A stretch of 64,000 bases of DNA from Catellatospora sp. TT07R-123 (GTDB lineage: Bacteria; Actinomycetota; Actinomycetes; Mycobacteriales; Micromonosporaceae). The notes under the pieces were generated by a model that searched no databases, had not been told where the DNA came from, and worked only from the letters and a program-made list of their open reading frames with translations. The stretch covers positions 3,844,001 to 3,908,000 of the forward strand of contig NZ_BNEM01000002.1 of assembly GCF_018327705.1 (NCBI RefSeq), in the 5' to 3' direction. Made by a program: the position numbers and the translations under genes. Each line of letters begins with the position of its first letter. The first letter of the stretch is position 1. Below, one piece after another: positions 32,840-42,176 of the stretch.

Positions 32840-34282
32840 GTGGTGTCCTCTGGCTGGTGGTTCCTGGTGGCGATGATCGCCGCGTACGGCATCGCCAACC
32901 TGTTGCAGTCCATGGCGGCAACACGCACAGCGACGACTGACAACCTGGACCCCGGCCTGCTGCTGCGGCTCTTCGGCAACAAGACGTACCTGCTCGGGCT
33001 CGGCTGCCAGATCCTCGGCTTCTTCCTGGCCCTCGGGGCGCGGCGCGACCTGCCGCTGTTCCTGGTCCAGTCGGCCGTCACGGCCGGGTTGTGCGTCACC
33101 GCGTTCTGCGGCGTCGTGCTGCTCAAGTGGAAGCTGCCGCTGGCCGAGATCTCCCTGCTCACGCTGGTCGTCGCGGGCATCGGCATGCTCGCCGCGTCGG
33201 CCAAGCCCGGCCACGCCGAACCGCTCGACGCCAAGGGCATCATCTCGCTCGTCGTCGCCCTGGCCGCGATCGCGGCGGTCAGCGTCGTCGCGGGCAAGGT
33301 CAAGGGCGTGCTCGGCTCGGTGGTGCTCGGCTCGCTCGCCGGGCTCTGCTTCGCCTCCGCCGCCATCGCGGCCCGGCCGCTGGCCTCGGCGCAGAACATC
33401 GTCGAGTTCGGCCTCAACCCCCTGCTGTATCTGGTCATCGCGCACTCGCTCACCGGCCAGCTGCTGCTCGGCCTGGCCATGCAGCGCGGCTCGACCAACG
33501 CCGCCGTCGCCGCGATGGACGCCGCGGGCGCGGTGCCGGCCGCCGCGATCGGCATGCTGCTGCTGGGCGACCAGATCCGCAGCGGCATGGTGTGGGTCGC
33601 GGCCCTCGGCTTCGTGCTCACCCTCGGCGCGGTCATCGCGCTGACCAGGTTCGCCGAGCCGCAACACGACCTGGTCGCCGAACCGGTCCCTTTACCCGTA
33701 CGCCGCACCTCCGCCTCCGTGCCCGGCCTGCCGCCGCATCCGGCCCGCGGCGTGTTCCAGGTCCCCGGCGCCTCGCAGACGGTCCAGCGCTCCGGCGACG
33801 AGGAGGCTGACGTCGCGGCGCCGACCGCCCAGCCCGTCGCGCCGGTGCAGCCGGTCCCGGCGACCCAGCCGATCCCCGTGCCGCAGCCCGCGCCGAGCTG
33901 GTCCCCGGCCACCCACGGCTACGCCACCCAGGGCTTCGCCCCGGCGGCCGCGTTCGGCTCCGCCGCCGACTACGCCCCCGCCTCGAACGGCCACCACCCG
34001 GCCCCGACCGGCGCCTACGCCCCCGCCCAGGCCAACGGCCACCCCGCCCCGGCCACCCCCGGCAACGGCCACAGCACCCCGAACGGCCACGGCGGCAACG
34101 GACACGGCACCCCGAACGGCCACGGCGGCAACGGGCACAGCGGCCAGCACGGCTACGGCACCCCCGGCGGATTCGGCGCCGGGCACGAGCCGGGCACCGG
34201 CCAGGCCCCCGCGCCCCAGGTCCCGGGCCAGCCCCACCCCCCGGTCGCCTTCCCGGTCACCGGCCGCCCCGCCCACTCCTGA
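32840..34282 (+). CDS. DMT/EamA-like multi-span membrane protein with His/Gly/Pro-rich tail
   Basis: A ~480-residue protein. The first ~285 residues hold about nine or ten membrane helices in the drug/metabolite transporter pattern (two repeated bundles, glycine zipper YLLGLGCQILGFFLAL, GMLLLGDQIRSGMVW near the end). The last ~195 residues are a cytoplasmic or external low-complexity tail rich in Pro, Ala, Asn, Gly and His, with a two-copy 11-residue repeat (TPNGHGGNGHG). The start is uncertain: TTG 32837, GTG 32840 and GTG 32843 are all in frame. Substrate unknown. Confidence 0.8.
   Translation: MVSSGWWFLVAMIAAYGIANLLQSMAATRTATTDNLDPGLLLRLFGNKTYLLGLGCQILGFFLALGARRDLPLFLVQSAVTAGLCVTAFCGVVLLKWKLPLAEISLLTLVVAGIGMLAASAKPGHAEPLDAKGIISLVVALAAIAAVSVVAGKVKGVLGSVVLGSLAGLCFASAAIAARPLASAQNIVEFGLNPLLYLVIAHSLTGQLLLGLAMQRGSTNAAVAAMDAAGAVPAAAIGMLLLGDQIRSGMVWVAALGFVLTLGAVIALTRFAEPQHDLVAEPVPLPVRRTSASVPGLPPHPARGVFQVPGASQTVQRSGDEEADVAAPTAQPVAPVQPVPATQPIPVPQPAPSWSPATHGYATQGFAPAAAFGSAADYAPASNGHHPAPTGAYAPAQANGHPAPATPGNGHSTPNGHGGNGHGTPNGHGGNGHSGQHGYGTPGGFGAGHEPGTGQAPAPQVPGQPHPPVAFPVTGRPAHS
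34075..34140 (+). repeat. in-frame tandem repeat of 33 bp
   Basis: Two direct copies (34075-34107 and 34108-34140) differing at only two positions, encoding TPNGHGGNGHG and TPNGHGGNGHS in the tail of the transporter gene. Unit number may vary between strains. Confidence 0.85.
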
Positions 34283-34325
34283 AACCCGCGAGCGCCGCCG
34301 GCCCGAACTGGCTACGGTCACCCGC

Positions 34326-34697
34326 GTGAACAGTCCAGCCCAGCGGGTCGATCGAGCCGACGTCCGGGAGACCGACGACGACCTCACCCTGATCCTCGGC
34401 GCGGGCGGCGTCCACGTCCTGCAACTGCGGCTGCGCTACGCCGACATGACCGACGAACTGATCAACCCGGCCGGCCGCACCGCCGTGAACGCCGCAGGCG
34501 CGTGGTCCCTCGTCGGCCGGACGCTCTCCCTCGAAGTGAGCATGCGCGCCGCCCCCGCACTCGGCCTCCCCCGCCATCACCAACTACACCTGGACCTACC
34601 CGACGACCAGCTCACCAAGGTCGCCGACGCCCTCCTGGAGATCCTCCACTCGGAATGCTTCCTCCTGGACATCCCCACCCGCCACCAACGCTCCTGA
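34326..34697 (+). CDS. hypothetical protein
   Basis: A 123-residue soluble protein with no signal peptide or membrane span. It has a mixed alpha/beta look (DLTLILGAGGVHVLQLRLRY, then LVGRTLSLEVSMRAAP, and a terminal helix KVADALLEILHSECFLLD). I do not recognise it. GTG start at 34326. Separated by 43 bp from the transporter gene on the same strand, so probably in the same transcript. Confidence 0.7.
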   Translation: MNSPAQRVDRADVRETDDDLTLILGAGGVHVLQLRLRYADMTDELINPAGRTAVNAAGAWSLVGRTLSLEVSMRAAPALGLPRHHQLHLDLPDDQLTKVADALLEILHSECFLLDIPTRHQRS

Positions 34698-34711
34698 CCC
34701 GCCGCTCAAGC

Positions 34712-34790
34712 CGCGAAGATCAGCGATTCCGGTCAGAACACGGCCTCACGCTTCACGTTCTGACCGCAGATCGCGATCACGGACTTCCAC
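34712..34790. repeat. dispersed repeat family 2, partial copy D
   Basis: gaagatcagcgattccgg at the left, an 8-bp stem ggtcagaa / ttctgacc inside, and tgaccgcagatcgcgatcac at the right resemble the left part of copy C (tgaagatcgccgttt ... tgaccgcaacccgcgatcac). The cgtcgaacacggcc core is missing. Confidence 0.55.
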
Positions 34791-34906
34791 CCCAACCACC
34801 CACCCACCCCTACCCGAGAAAATTTCGCCCCCCCCCCGGGGCAAGGTTCGGTGGTGCCGGGGCCGTCATCCCAGTGGTGTCACTCAGACCACGGGGAGGT
34901 ACGGCG

Positions 34907-36181
34907 ATGGCGACCACGTCGCGCCGCAAGTCGAGCACGTCAGTTCCCAGGCAGCGCAACCTCGCCAAGCATGGCGTCGATCCCACGGAGGCCGCCGCCG
35001 ACCAGCCCGCCGACCGGCCGGGCGAGCGCGGGCGCCGCCCGAGATCACGGCGCCGGAAGCTGTCGATCTGGTCGCGGATCGCGATCGCGTTCGGCGCGGT
35101 GGTGCTGATGGCCGCGGGCGGCGCGCTGATCGCGCTGCACTCGGTGGTGAGCACGCTGCAGGACAGCATCCAGGTCGTCGACGTGCTCGACGACGCGGCC
35201 AAGGCCCCGGCCGGGCCGGGCGGCAAGGCGTTCGACGGCCCGATCGACCTGCTGCTGCTCGGCATCGACACCCGGGCCACCCAGGAGCACGACGACGCCC
35301 GCGCGGACACGATCCTGCTGGTGCACATCCCGGCCACGCACGACCAGGCGTACCTGATGTCGATCCCGCGCGACACCCGGGTCACCATCCCGGACGCCCC
35401 GAACGGCATGAAGTCGATCTCGGACAAGGTCAACGGCGCGTTCGCGCGCGGCGCGATGAAGGGCGGCGGCTGGGCGGGCGGCCTGGCGCTGACCGCCCGG
35501 ACCGTGAAGAACCTGACCGGCATCGAGTTCGACGGGGCCGCCGTGATCGACTTCAGCGGCTTCAAGAAGGTGATCGAGACGCTGGGCTCGGTGAACCTGT
35601 GCGTCGAGGCGGACACGAAGTCGTCGCACTACTTCGTGCTCAAGCCGGGCGGGAAGCCGACGTACGTCAGCGGGTCGGGCAACGACGGGCTGCCGGTGGA
35701 GAAGCGGCTCGGCATCAACGGCAAGCAGTACGTGCACAAGAAGGGCTGCCGCGACATGCAGGCGTGGGAGGCGCTGGACTTCGCGCGCATCCGCAAGGGC
35801 GCCGCCGACAAACAGGGCGACTACTCGCGCCAGCGCCACCAGCAGCAGCTCATCAAGGCGATGCTGAAGAAGGCGTCGTCGGGCGGCGTCCTCACCGACA
35901 TCGGCAAGATCAATGATCTGCTGCGGGCGGTCGGCCAGTCGATGCTGCTGTCACTGCGGGGCATCACCCTGGTCGACTTCCTGTTCACCATGAAGGACCT
36001 GGCCGGATCCGACCTGGTGCTGCTGAAGACCAACGGCGGCGCGTACAACAGTTTCAAGGTCAACGGGCAGAGCTTCGAGCGCCTGGACGAGCTCACCCTG
36101 CAGATGTTCAAGGCGGCCAAGAACGACGCACTCGGCCAGTTCGCCGCGAAGCACCCGGAGTTCGTCAACAACGAGAAGTAG
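34907..36181 (+). CDS. LytR-CpsA-Psr (LCP) family cell wall polymer ligase
   Basis: A 424-residue membrane-anchored protein. The basic N terminus of about 45 residues (RRPRSRRRK) precedes one membrane span (RIAIAFGAVVLMAAGGALI), then the extracytoplasmic LCP domain with IDLLLLGIDTR, ADTILLVHIP, MSIPRDTRVTIP and the late MQAWEALDFARIRKG. LCP enzymes attach wall polymers to peptidoglycan from undecaprenyl-pyrophosphate intermediates. ATG at 34907 follows GGGGAGG. Its 3' end is antisense to the tail of the GH42 gene, with the GH42 reading frame extending 231 bp into it. A run of ten C precedes the start region (34828-34837). Confidence 0.93.
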   Translation: MATTSRRKSSTSVPRQRNLAKHGVDPTEAAADQPADRPGERGRRPRSRRRKLSIWSRIAIAFGAVVLMAAGGALIALHSVVSTLQDSIQVVDVLDDAAKAPAGPGGKAFDGPIDLLLLGIDTRATQEHDDARADTILLVHIPATHDQAYLMSIPRDTRVTIPDAPNGMKSISDKVNGAFARGAMKGGGWAGGLALTARTVKNLTGIEFDGAAVIDFSGFKKVIETLGSVNLCVEADTKSSHYFVLKPGGKPTYVSGSGNDGLPVEKRLGINGKQYVHKKGCRDMQAWEALDFARIRKGAADKQGDYSRQRHQQQLIKAMLKKASSGGVLTDIGKINDLLRAVGQSMLLSLRGITLVDFLFTMKDLAGSDLVLLKTNGGAYNSFKVNGQSFERLDELTLQMFKAAKNDALGQFAAKHPEFVNNEK

Positions 36182-38029
36182 CCCGGCGGCGTCGAAGACC
36201 CACAGGAGGCCGTCCGCGCGGACGGCCTCCACGCCGTCGGGCAGGCCGGGCACGACCGGCGGGACGCCCGCGTCGGCGCAGGCGGCGCCGAGCCAGTCGG
36301 CCAGGCCCGCGTCGTCGAGCTCGCAGGACAGGTAGCGGGCCGACCCGGTGCCGGTGGCGCGGCTGGTGGCGGCGGGGCGCCCGTCGGGATAGCGCGCGGT
36401 CACCTCGGCGCCGGGCGCCGACAGCCACTCGGTCCAGCCGCGCGCCACCGCCGCCTCGCTCCAGGCCGCGTTCAGCACCTGCAACCGCCCCGGCGGCAGC
36501 GGGTCGAACTCCTCCACCACGAGGCCCAGCAGTTCGCGCAGCGCCCCCGGGTATCCGCCGAGCCGCACCCCCGCGTTCGCGTCTACCAGCCCCGACAGGT
36601 ACGTCACCAGCAGCTGCCCGCCCTCGTGCGCGAACCGCGCCAGCTTCGCCGCCGACGCGTCGTCCACCAGGTACGCCGCGGGCACCACCAGCACCCGGTA
36701 GCCGGACAGGTCCGCTCCGGGCGGCACCACGTCCACGGCGTACCCCCGCCGCCGCAGCAGGTCGTGGCAGCGCCGCACCGCGGCCTCGTAGTCGACCGGC
36801 GCGGGCAGGTGCGCGGCCTGCACCGCCCACCAGCACTGCTCGTCGAACCACACCGCCACCTCGGCCTGCGGCCCGGCCTGCGCGGCGGGTTCGGGCAGGG
36901 CGGCGAGCACCGCGCCGAGCGCGGCCGCCTCGCGGAAGATCCGGCTGTCGGGGCCGCCGTGGCCGACCAGCGCGGTGTGCCACTGCTCGGCGCCGCCGGC
37001 GCTCGCCCGCCACTGGAAGTACAGCGCCCCGGCCGACCCGCGCGCGATGTGGCCGAGCGCGAGCCGCTCCAGCAGGCCGGGCGGCTTGCGCCGCTGCACG
37101 CCGCCCTCGGTCACGTGCGCGGGCGCGTGCTCCATCAGCAGCCAGCGGCCGCCGTGCCCGGCCGCGCGCGACCAGCCCCGGGCCAGGTCGGCGGCCCACG
37201 CGCTCTCGGCCACGGCGGTGTCCAGGCCGGACGGGTAGTGGTCGATCGCGACCAGGTCGACCTCGGCGGCCCACCGGGCGTGGTCGACCGGCACCCAGCC
37301 GCCGAGCACGAAGTTCGTGGTGACGACCGCGTCCGGCGCCTCGGCCTTGATCAGGTCCCGCTGCCGGGTGTACGCGGTGAGCATGCTGTCGGACACGAAC
37401 CGCCGGTAGTCCAGCTCGTGCGCCGGGTTGCCGAGGTACTGCGTGGCGCGCGGCGGCAGCACCTGGGCCCAGTCGGTGTACTCCTGGCTCCAGAAGGCCG
37501 TGGTCCACGCGTCGTTGAGCGCGTCGAGGCCGCCGTGGCGCTCGCGCAGCCAGCCCCGGAACGCCTCGGCGCAGTGGTCGCAGAAGCACCAGGTGCCGTA
37601 CTCGTTGTGCACGTGCCACAGGCGCACGGCCGGGTGGCCGGCGTAGCGGCGGGCCAGCTGCTGCGCGATCGCCTCGCTCGCCTGCCGGTAGGCGGGGGCG
37701 TTGACGCAGTACGTGTCGCGCGACCCGTGCACCAGCCGGACGCCGTCGCGGCGCTGGGCCAGCGCGTCGGGGTGGGCGACGGTGAACCACGGCGGCGGGG
37801 ACGCGCTCGGGGTGGCCAGCGCGACGCCGACGCCCGCCGCGTGCAGGTCGTCGAGCACCCGGTCCAGCCAGCCGAGGTGGTAGCGCCCCGGTTCGGGCTC
37901 CAGCCGCGACCAGGCGAAGACGCCGACGGTGACCAGGTTGACCCCGGCCGCGCGCATCAGCGCCAGATCCTCGGCGCGCACCTGGTCAGACCACTGCTCC
38001 GGGTTGTAGTCGCCGCCGAACAGGTACAC
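35951..38029 (-). CDS. GH42 beta-galactosidase with truncated, aberrant C terminus
   Basis: A GH42 enzyme removing beta-galactosyl residues. The TIM barrel is complete from MYLFGGDYNPEQW; HVHNEYGTWCFCDHC carries the acid/base Glu and LLMEHAP the nucleophile Glu. The trimerisation domain (VLVVPAAYLVDD, GGQLLVTYLSGLVD) follows. The C-terminal beta domain stops after about residue 615 at LLWVFDAAG; the remaining ~77 residues (from LLLVVDELRV) are encoded antisense to the LCP gene and are unlike any GH42. The family's usual end (asn-his, DLLTG) is missing, so the frame is probably truncated by a rearrangement that joined it to the LCP gene. No signal peptide: cytoplasmic. Confidence 0.88.
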   Translation of the reverse strand: MYLFGGDYNPEQWSDQVRAEDLALMRAAGVNLVTVGVFAWSRLEPEPGRYHLGWLDRVLDDLHAAGVGVALATPSASPPPWFTVAHPDALAQRRDGVRLVHGSRDTYCVNAPAYRQASEAIAQQLARRYAGHPAVRLWHVHNEYGTWCFCDHCAEAFRGWLRERHGGLDALNDAWTTAFWSQEYTDWAQVLPPRATQYLGNPAHELDYRRFVSDSMLTAYTRQRDLIKAEAPDAVVTTNFVLGGWVPVDHARWAAEVDLVAIDHYPSGLDTAVAESAWAADLARGWSRAAGHGGRWLLMEHAPAHVTEGGVQRRKPPGLLERLALGHIARGSAGALYFQWRASAGGAEQWHTALVGHGGPDSRIFREAAALGAVLAALPEPAAQAGPQAEVAVWFDEQCWWAVQAAHLPAPVDYEAAVRRCHDLLRRRGYAVDVVPPGADLSGYRVLVVPAAYLVDDASAAKLARFAHEGGQLLVTYLSGLVDANAGVRLGGYPGALRELLGLVVEEFDPLPPGRLQVLNAAWSEAAVARGWTEWLSAPGAEVTARYPDGRPAATSRATGTGSARYLSCELDDAGLADWLGAACADAGVPPVVPGLPDGVEAVRADGLLWVFDAAGLLLVVDELRVLRGELAECVVLGRLEHLQGELVQALEALPVDLETVVRAAVGLQQHQVGSGQVLHGEQEVDQGDAPQ

Positions 38030-38038
38030 CGCTCCCCC

Positions 38039-38132
38039 TTTGTTTGGAACGCAGCCAAATTAGGGGAGCCTCCGCGCGGCGTCAACCGGGCGCGGTTGAC
38101 GTTTGTTTGGCTACACGGAAAACTAAATTTAG
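38039..38132. promoter_or_regulatory. divergent regulatory region with TTTGTTTGG motifs (probable ROK/XylR-type operators)
   Basis: In the 182-bp gap between GH42 and GH31 the word TTTGTTTGG occurs at 38039-38047 and 38102-38110; the second continues to a TAAATTTAG end at 38124-38132. The 31-base block 38102-38132 aligns with the reverse complement of 46664-46694, in front of the ABC importer and ROK gene, sharing TTTGTTT at one end and TAAATnTAG at the other. The local A+T content is high. Confidence 0.55.
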
Positions 38133-38211
38133 CTAGGCCGGGCCGGTCCGCACTGGCCGTTGCCGCCCCGTCGCCGTTTCCCGCGCCCGCCGACCGTCCG
38201 AGGAGCCGACC

Positions 38212-40581
38212 ATGCCTTTTCGCCCGCCGCTGGTGGCGCACGAGTACTTCTCCGCCGACCCGCCCGAGCTGCCGCGCCGCTCCCCCGGCGAACCCGGACC
38301 CGAGGCGGTCGTGCGCGCCGAGCTGACCGGCAAGGACTCGACCGGGGTGACCCTGCGGGCGTACACCGCGACCGGAACCGCCCTGCACCTCCAGCTCAGC
38401 GCCGCCGGTGAGGGCATCCTGCGGGTACGGCTGAGCGACGACCCCGCCGCGCGCACCCGCTCCGCGCGGGTGCTGCCGCTGACCCAGCCCGACCCCGGCG
38501 CGGTGGCCACCGTGGTGGCCGCCGACAACAGCATCAGCGTCACCGCCGGCGCGCTCACCGCCCATGCGGTGCTCAGCCCCTGGTCACTGTCCTTCCAGGA
38601 CACGGTAACCGGGCGCGAGCTGCTGCGCAGCGACCCGGGCCTGGTCGACATCTCGGGACGGCTGCGCAACCTGCCCCTGGGCTGCTCGCGCGTGGACGGC
38701 CGGATCGTGGCGTACCACGAAAGTTTCACGCTGCCCGCCGACGAGGTGCTGACCGGAACGGGCGAGCGCTTCACCGCGCTGAACCTGCGCGGGCAGCGGC
38801 CGGTGATGTGGAACTTCGACGCCTTCGGCAGCGAGTCCGACCGGGCGTACAAGAACGTGCCGTTCTACCAGTCCAGCCGCGGCTACGGCCTGGTCGTCGA
38901 CTCCGGCCTGCCCGTCGAGTACGACTTCGGCGCCGCCACCGGCAGCGTCACCCAGCTGCTCGTCCCCGACGACGCGCTCGACTACTACGTCCTGGCCGGG
39001 CCGACCCCGGCGGCGGTGCTGGACCGGTTCGACGCGCTCACCTGCCGCCCGCAGTGCCCGCCGAAGTGGGCCTTCGGCTCCTGGATCTCGTCGGGCTTCT
39101 GCCGCGACAGCCAGGAGCAGGTGCTCGCCCGCGCGGCCACCATCCGCGCACACGGCATCCCCTGCGACGTGCTGCACCTGGACACCTACTGGCAGCCCGA
39201 CGGCCGGTGGTCGGAGCTGCGCTGGGACCCCGAGACCTTCCCCGACCCCGAGGGCATGCTGGCCACCCTGCACGAGCAGGGCTTCCGGGTCTGCGTATGG
39301 ATGAACCCGTACCTGTCGCACCACTCCGACCGGTTCACCGAGGCGGCCGAGCGCGGCTTCCTGCTGCGCCGGGCCGACGGCGAGGTGTACGTCGCCGACT
39401 CCTGGCACGGGTCGTTCCCGCCCGGCGGCATCGTCGACTTCACCAACCCCGAGGCGGTCGCCTGGTTCCAGGACCTGCTGCGGCCGATCGCCCGGCAGGG
39501 CGTGGACGTGTTCAAGACCGACTTCGCCGAGGGCGTGCCCGCCGACGCGGTGGCCCACAACGGCATGACCGGCACCGAGCTGCACAACGTGTACTCGCTG
39601 CTCTACAACGACGCCGTGATGGCGGTGACCCGCGAGGTGCACGGGCACGGCATGGTCTGGGCACGCTCGTCGTACCTCGGCGGCCAGCGGCACGCGGCGC
39701 AGTGGGGCGGGGACACGATGTGCTCGTACCCGGCGCTGGCGTCCTCGCTCAACGGCGGGCTGGCGCACGGCATGTCGGGGGTGCCGTACTGGTCGCACGA
39801 CAGCGGCGGCTTCTGCGGCACGCCCAGCGACGACCTCTACCTGCGCTGGGCCCAGTTCGGCGCGCTGTCGCCGCTGCTGCGCTTCCACGGCACCACCACC
39901 CGCGAGCCGTGGCGGTTCCCGGCCGTCGAGGCGGCCACCATCGAGGCGCTGAAGCTGCGCTACCGGCTGCTGCCGTACCTGTACTCGGCGGCGCTGCGGG
40001 CGCAGGCGACCGGTGAGCCGATCATGCGGGCGCTCGCCGTCGACTCCCCCGCCGACCCGGCCTCGTGGCGCGCCGAGCACCAGTACCGGCTCGGCGCGGA
40101 CCTGCTGGTCGCCCCGATGATCAGCGAGACGCAGCGGCGCGACGTGTACCTGCCGCCGTCTGGCAGTGGCGGCTGGGTGTGCTGGTGGACCGGCGAGGTC
40201 TACCCCGACACCACCACCATGGCCGTCGCCCCGGCCCTGGACCGCGTCCCCCTGTACGTCCGCCGCCACGCCCTGATCCCCACCACCGACCCGGCCGAGC
40301 ACGTGGCCGACGGACCGTGGCAGCGGGTGACCCTGCTGAGCTTCGGCGGGGGCGACGCGACCTGCGAACTCCTCGACGACGATTACGCAAGCACTGTCAT
40401 CGCGCACCGGTCGGGGGATACTCTCGCGGTGACGATCGTGGGGCCTGCCCGCCTGCACGCGATCGCCTTCCCCGACACAGCCGGGTGCACCCCGCCTGCC
40501 ACGGTGCTCGTCAACGGTGTCGAGGCACCGCTGAGCACGGTGGACGGGCTGCTCACGGCATCCCTCGCCCCGGGAGACTGA
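38212..40581 (+). CDS. GH31 alpha-xylosidase/alpha-glucosidase
   Basis: A 789-residue GH31 enzyme, without a signal peptide, likely releasing xylose from xyloglucan oligosaccharides (YicI-like). The N-terminal beta-sandwich is followed by the barrel with [15 protein letters not shown], the nucleophile in [13 protein letters not shown], and the acid region [20 protein letters not shown] ending in YWSHDSGGF. The C-terminal beta domains are present. Next to xylB (4-bp gap), an alpha-xylosidase is favoured over an alpha-glucosidase. ATG at 38212 after a GGAGCCG site. Confidence 0.92.
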   Translation: MPFRPPLVAHEYFSADPPELPRRSPGEPGPEAVVRAELTGKDSTGVTLRAYTATGTALHLQLSAAGEGILRVRLSDDPAARTRSARVLPLTQPDPGAVATVVAADNSISVTAGALTAHAVLSPWSLSFQDTVTGRELLRSDPGLVDISGRLRNLPLGCSRVDGRIVAYHESFTLPADEVLTGTGERFTALNLRGQRPVMWNFDAFGSESDRAYKNVPFYQSSRGYGLVVDSGLPVEYDFGAATGSVTQLLVPDDALDYYVLAGPTPAAVLDRFDALTCRPQCPPKWAFGSWISSGFCRDSQEQVLARAATIRAHGIPCDVLHLDTYWQPDGRWSELRWDPETFPDPEGMLATLHEQGFRVCVWMNPYLSHHSDRFTEAAERGFLLRRADGEVYVADSWHGSFPPGGIVDFTNPEAVAWFQDLLRPIARQGVDVFKTDFAEGVPADAVAHNGMTGTELHNVYSLLYNDAVMAVTREVHGHGMVWARSSYLGGQRHAAQWGGDTMCSYPALASSLNGGLAHGMSGVPYWSHDSGGFCGTPSDDLYLRWAQFGALSPLLRFHGTTTREPWRFPAVEAATIEALKLRYRLLPYLYSAALRAQATGEPIMRALAVDSPADPASWRAEHQYRLGADLLVAPMISETQRRDVYLPPSGSGGWVCWWTGEVYPDTTTMAVAPALDRVPLYVRRHALIPTTDPAEHVADGPWQRVTLLSFGGGDATCELLDDDYASTVIAHRSGDTLAVTIVGPARLHAIAFPDTAGCTPPATVLVNGVEAPLSTVDGLLTASLAPGD

Positions 40582-40585
40582 AACC

Positions 40586-41980
40586 ATGACACTGGTCGCC
40601 GGTGTCGACTCGTCGACGCAGTCCTGCAAGGTCGTCGTACGCGACGCCGACACCGGCGCGCTGGTGCGCCAGGGCCGCGCGGCCCACCCCGACGGCACCA
40701 GCTGCCCACCCGACGCGTGGTGGGCGGCGCTGCAGACCGCGATCGCCGACGCCGGCGGCCTCGCCGACGTCGCGGCGATCTCGGTCGGCGGGCAGCAGCA
40801 CGGCATGGTCTGCCTCGACGACTCCGGCGCCGTCGTCCGCGACGCGCTGCTGTGGAACGACACCCGCTCCGCGGGCGACGCCGCCGACCTCGTCACCGAG
40901 CTCGGCGGCGGCCAGGCCTGGGCCGACGCCGTCGGCAGCGTCCCGGTCGCGTCGTTCACCGTCACCAAGCTGCGCTGGCTGGCCCGCAACGAGGCCGCCA
41001 ACGCCGCCCGCACCGCCGCCGTGTGCCTGCCGCACGACTGGCTGACCTGGCAGCTCGCCGGCGCCCGGAGCCTGGACGCGCTGGCCACCGACCGCAGCGA
41101 CGCCTCCGGCACCGGCTACTGGTCCCCGGCCACCGGCGAATACCGCCGCGACCTGCTGAAGCTCGCCCTCGGCAAGGACGTGCTGCTGCCGCGCGTGCTC
41201 GGACCCGCCGACCGGGCGGGCACCACCCCGGCCGGGCAGGCGCTCGGGCCCGGCGCCGGTGACAACGCGGCCGCCGCGCTGGGCGCCGGCGCCGCCCCCG
41301 GCGACGTCATCGTCTCCATCGGCACCTCCGGCACGGTCTTCTCCGTCGCCGCGGCCCCCGCCGCCGACCCGACCGGCGCGGTCGCCGGGTTCGCCGACGC
41401 CAGCGGCCACTTCCTGCCGCTGGTCTGCACCCTCAACGCCGCGCGCGTGCTGGACTCGGCCGCCGCGATGCTGCGCGTCGACCACGCCGAGCTGTCCCGG
41501 CTGGCGCTGACCGCACCGGCGGGCAGCGACGGGCTCGTGCTGGTGCCGTACCTGGAGGGTGAGCGCACCCCGAACAAGCCCGACGCCACCGGCAGCCTGC
41601 ACGGCCTCACGCTGGGCAGCTCCACCGCCGCGCACCTGGCCCGCGCCGCGGTCGAGGGCCTGCTCTGCGCGCTGGCCGACGGCCTCGACGCGCTGCGCGC
41701 CCAGGGTGCGCAGGTCGAGCGGGTCATCCTGGTCGGCGGCGGCGCCCGCTCCGAGGCGCTGCGCCAGATCGCCCCGACCGTGTTCGGCTGCCCGGTGCTG
41801 GTCCCGCCGCCCGGCGAGTACGTCGCCGACGGCGCCGCCCGCCAGGCAGCCTGGATCACCACCGGCGTCCAGCCCGCGTGGGAGCTCGACGGCCTCACCC
41901 GCTACGACGCCGACCCGGTCCCCGCCGTCCGCGCCCGCTACGCCGACGCCCGCGACCACACCCTCACCCGGTCGGCCTGA
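40586..41980 (+). CDS. xylB: xylulokinase
   Basis: A 464-residue FGGY-family kinase turning D-xylulose into xylulose-5-phosphate. The N-terminal ATPase loop is [13 protein letters not shown], the substrate part [13 protein letters not shown] and [12 protein letters not shown], the second domain [17 protein letters not shown], and [13 protein letters not shown] then [17 protein letters not shown]. It sits 4 bp after the alpha-xylosidase stop, so they form an operon for using xylose from side chains. No xylose isomerase is present in the window. Confidence 0.94.
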   Translation: MTLVAGVDSSTQSCKVVVRDADTGALVRQGRAAHPDGTSCPPDAWWAALQTAIADAGGLADVAAISVGGQQHGMVCLDDSGAVVRDALLWNDTRSAGDAADLVTELGGGQAWADAVGSVPVASFTVTKLRWLARNEAANAARTAAVCLPHDWLTWQLAGARSLDALATDRSDASGTGYWSPATGEYRRDLLKLALGKDVLLPRVLGPADRAGTTPAGQALGPGAGDNAAAALGAGAAPGDVIVSIGTSGTVFSVAAAPAADPTGAVAGFADASGHFLPLVCTLNAARVLDSAAAMLRVDHAELSRLALTAPAGSDGLVLVPYLEGERTPNKPDATGSLHGLTLGSSTAAHLARAAVEGLLCALADGLDALRAQGAQVERVILVGGGARSEALRQIAPTVFGCPVLVPPPGEYVADGAARQAAWITTGVQPAWELDGLTRYDADPVPAVRARYADARDHTLTRSA

Positions 41981-41992
41981 CCACCTCTGCCC

Positions 41993-42042
41993 GTAGCTCA
42001 CACGTGTGGGGTTGTAGCTACAACCCCACACGTGTGAGCTAC
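41993..42042. repeat. perfect 50-bp palindrome
   Basis: From gtagctcacacgtgtggggt at the left end to its exact complement at the right end; the centre is ttgtagctacaa, so there is no loop. It begins 12 bases after the xylB stop. A DNA cruciform, operator or transcription end are possible; no T-run follows. Confidence 0.95.
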
Positions 42043-42065
42043 CACCGCATCCACTCTCCCGAGCT

Positions 42066-42106
42066 CTCGCGCGCCCGCGGCCACCGGAAGGCTGCGGGCG
42101 CGCGAG
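42066..42106 (+). terminator. hairpin terminator after xylB
   Basis: 13-bp stem ctcgcgcgcccgc / gcgggcgcgcgag with a 15-base loop, between xylB and the next gene. Together with the 50-bp palindrome it fills the gap 41981-42176. Confidence 0.65.
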
Positions 42107-42176
42107 TATCGCGACCTGCGGCGGACTGGTGAAGTCGCCGATGCGAGGGCGGTCCGGCGGCGGCGACACTGCGCCG

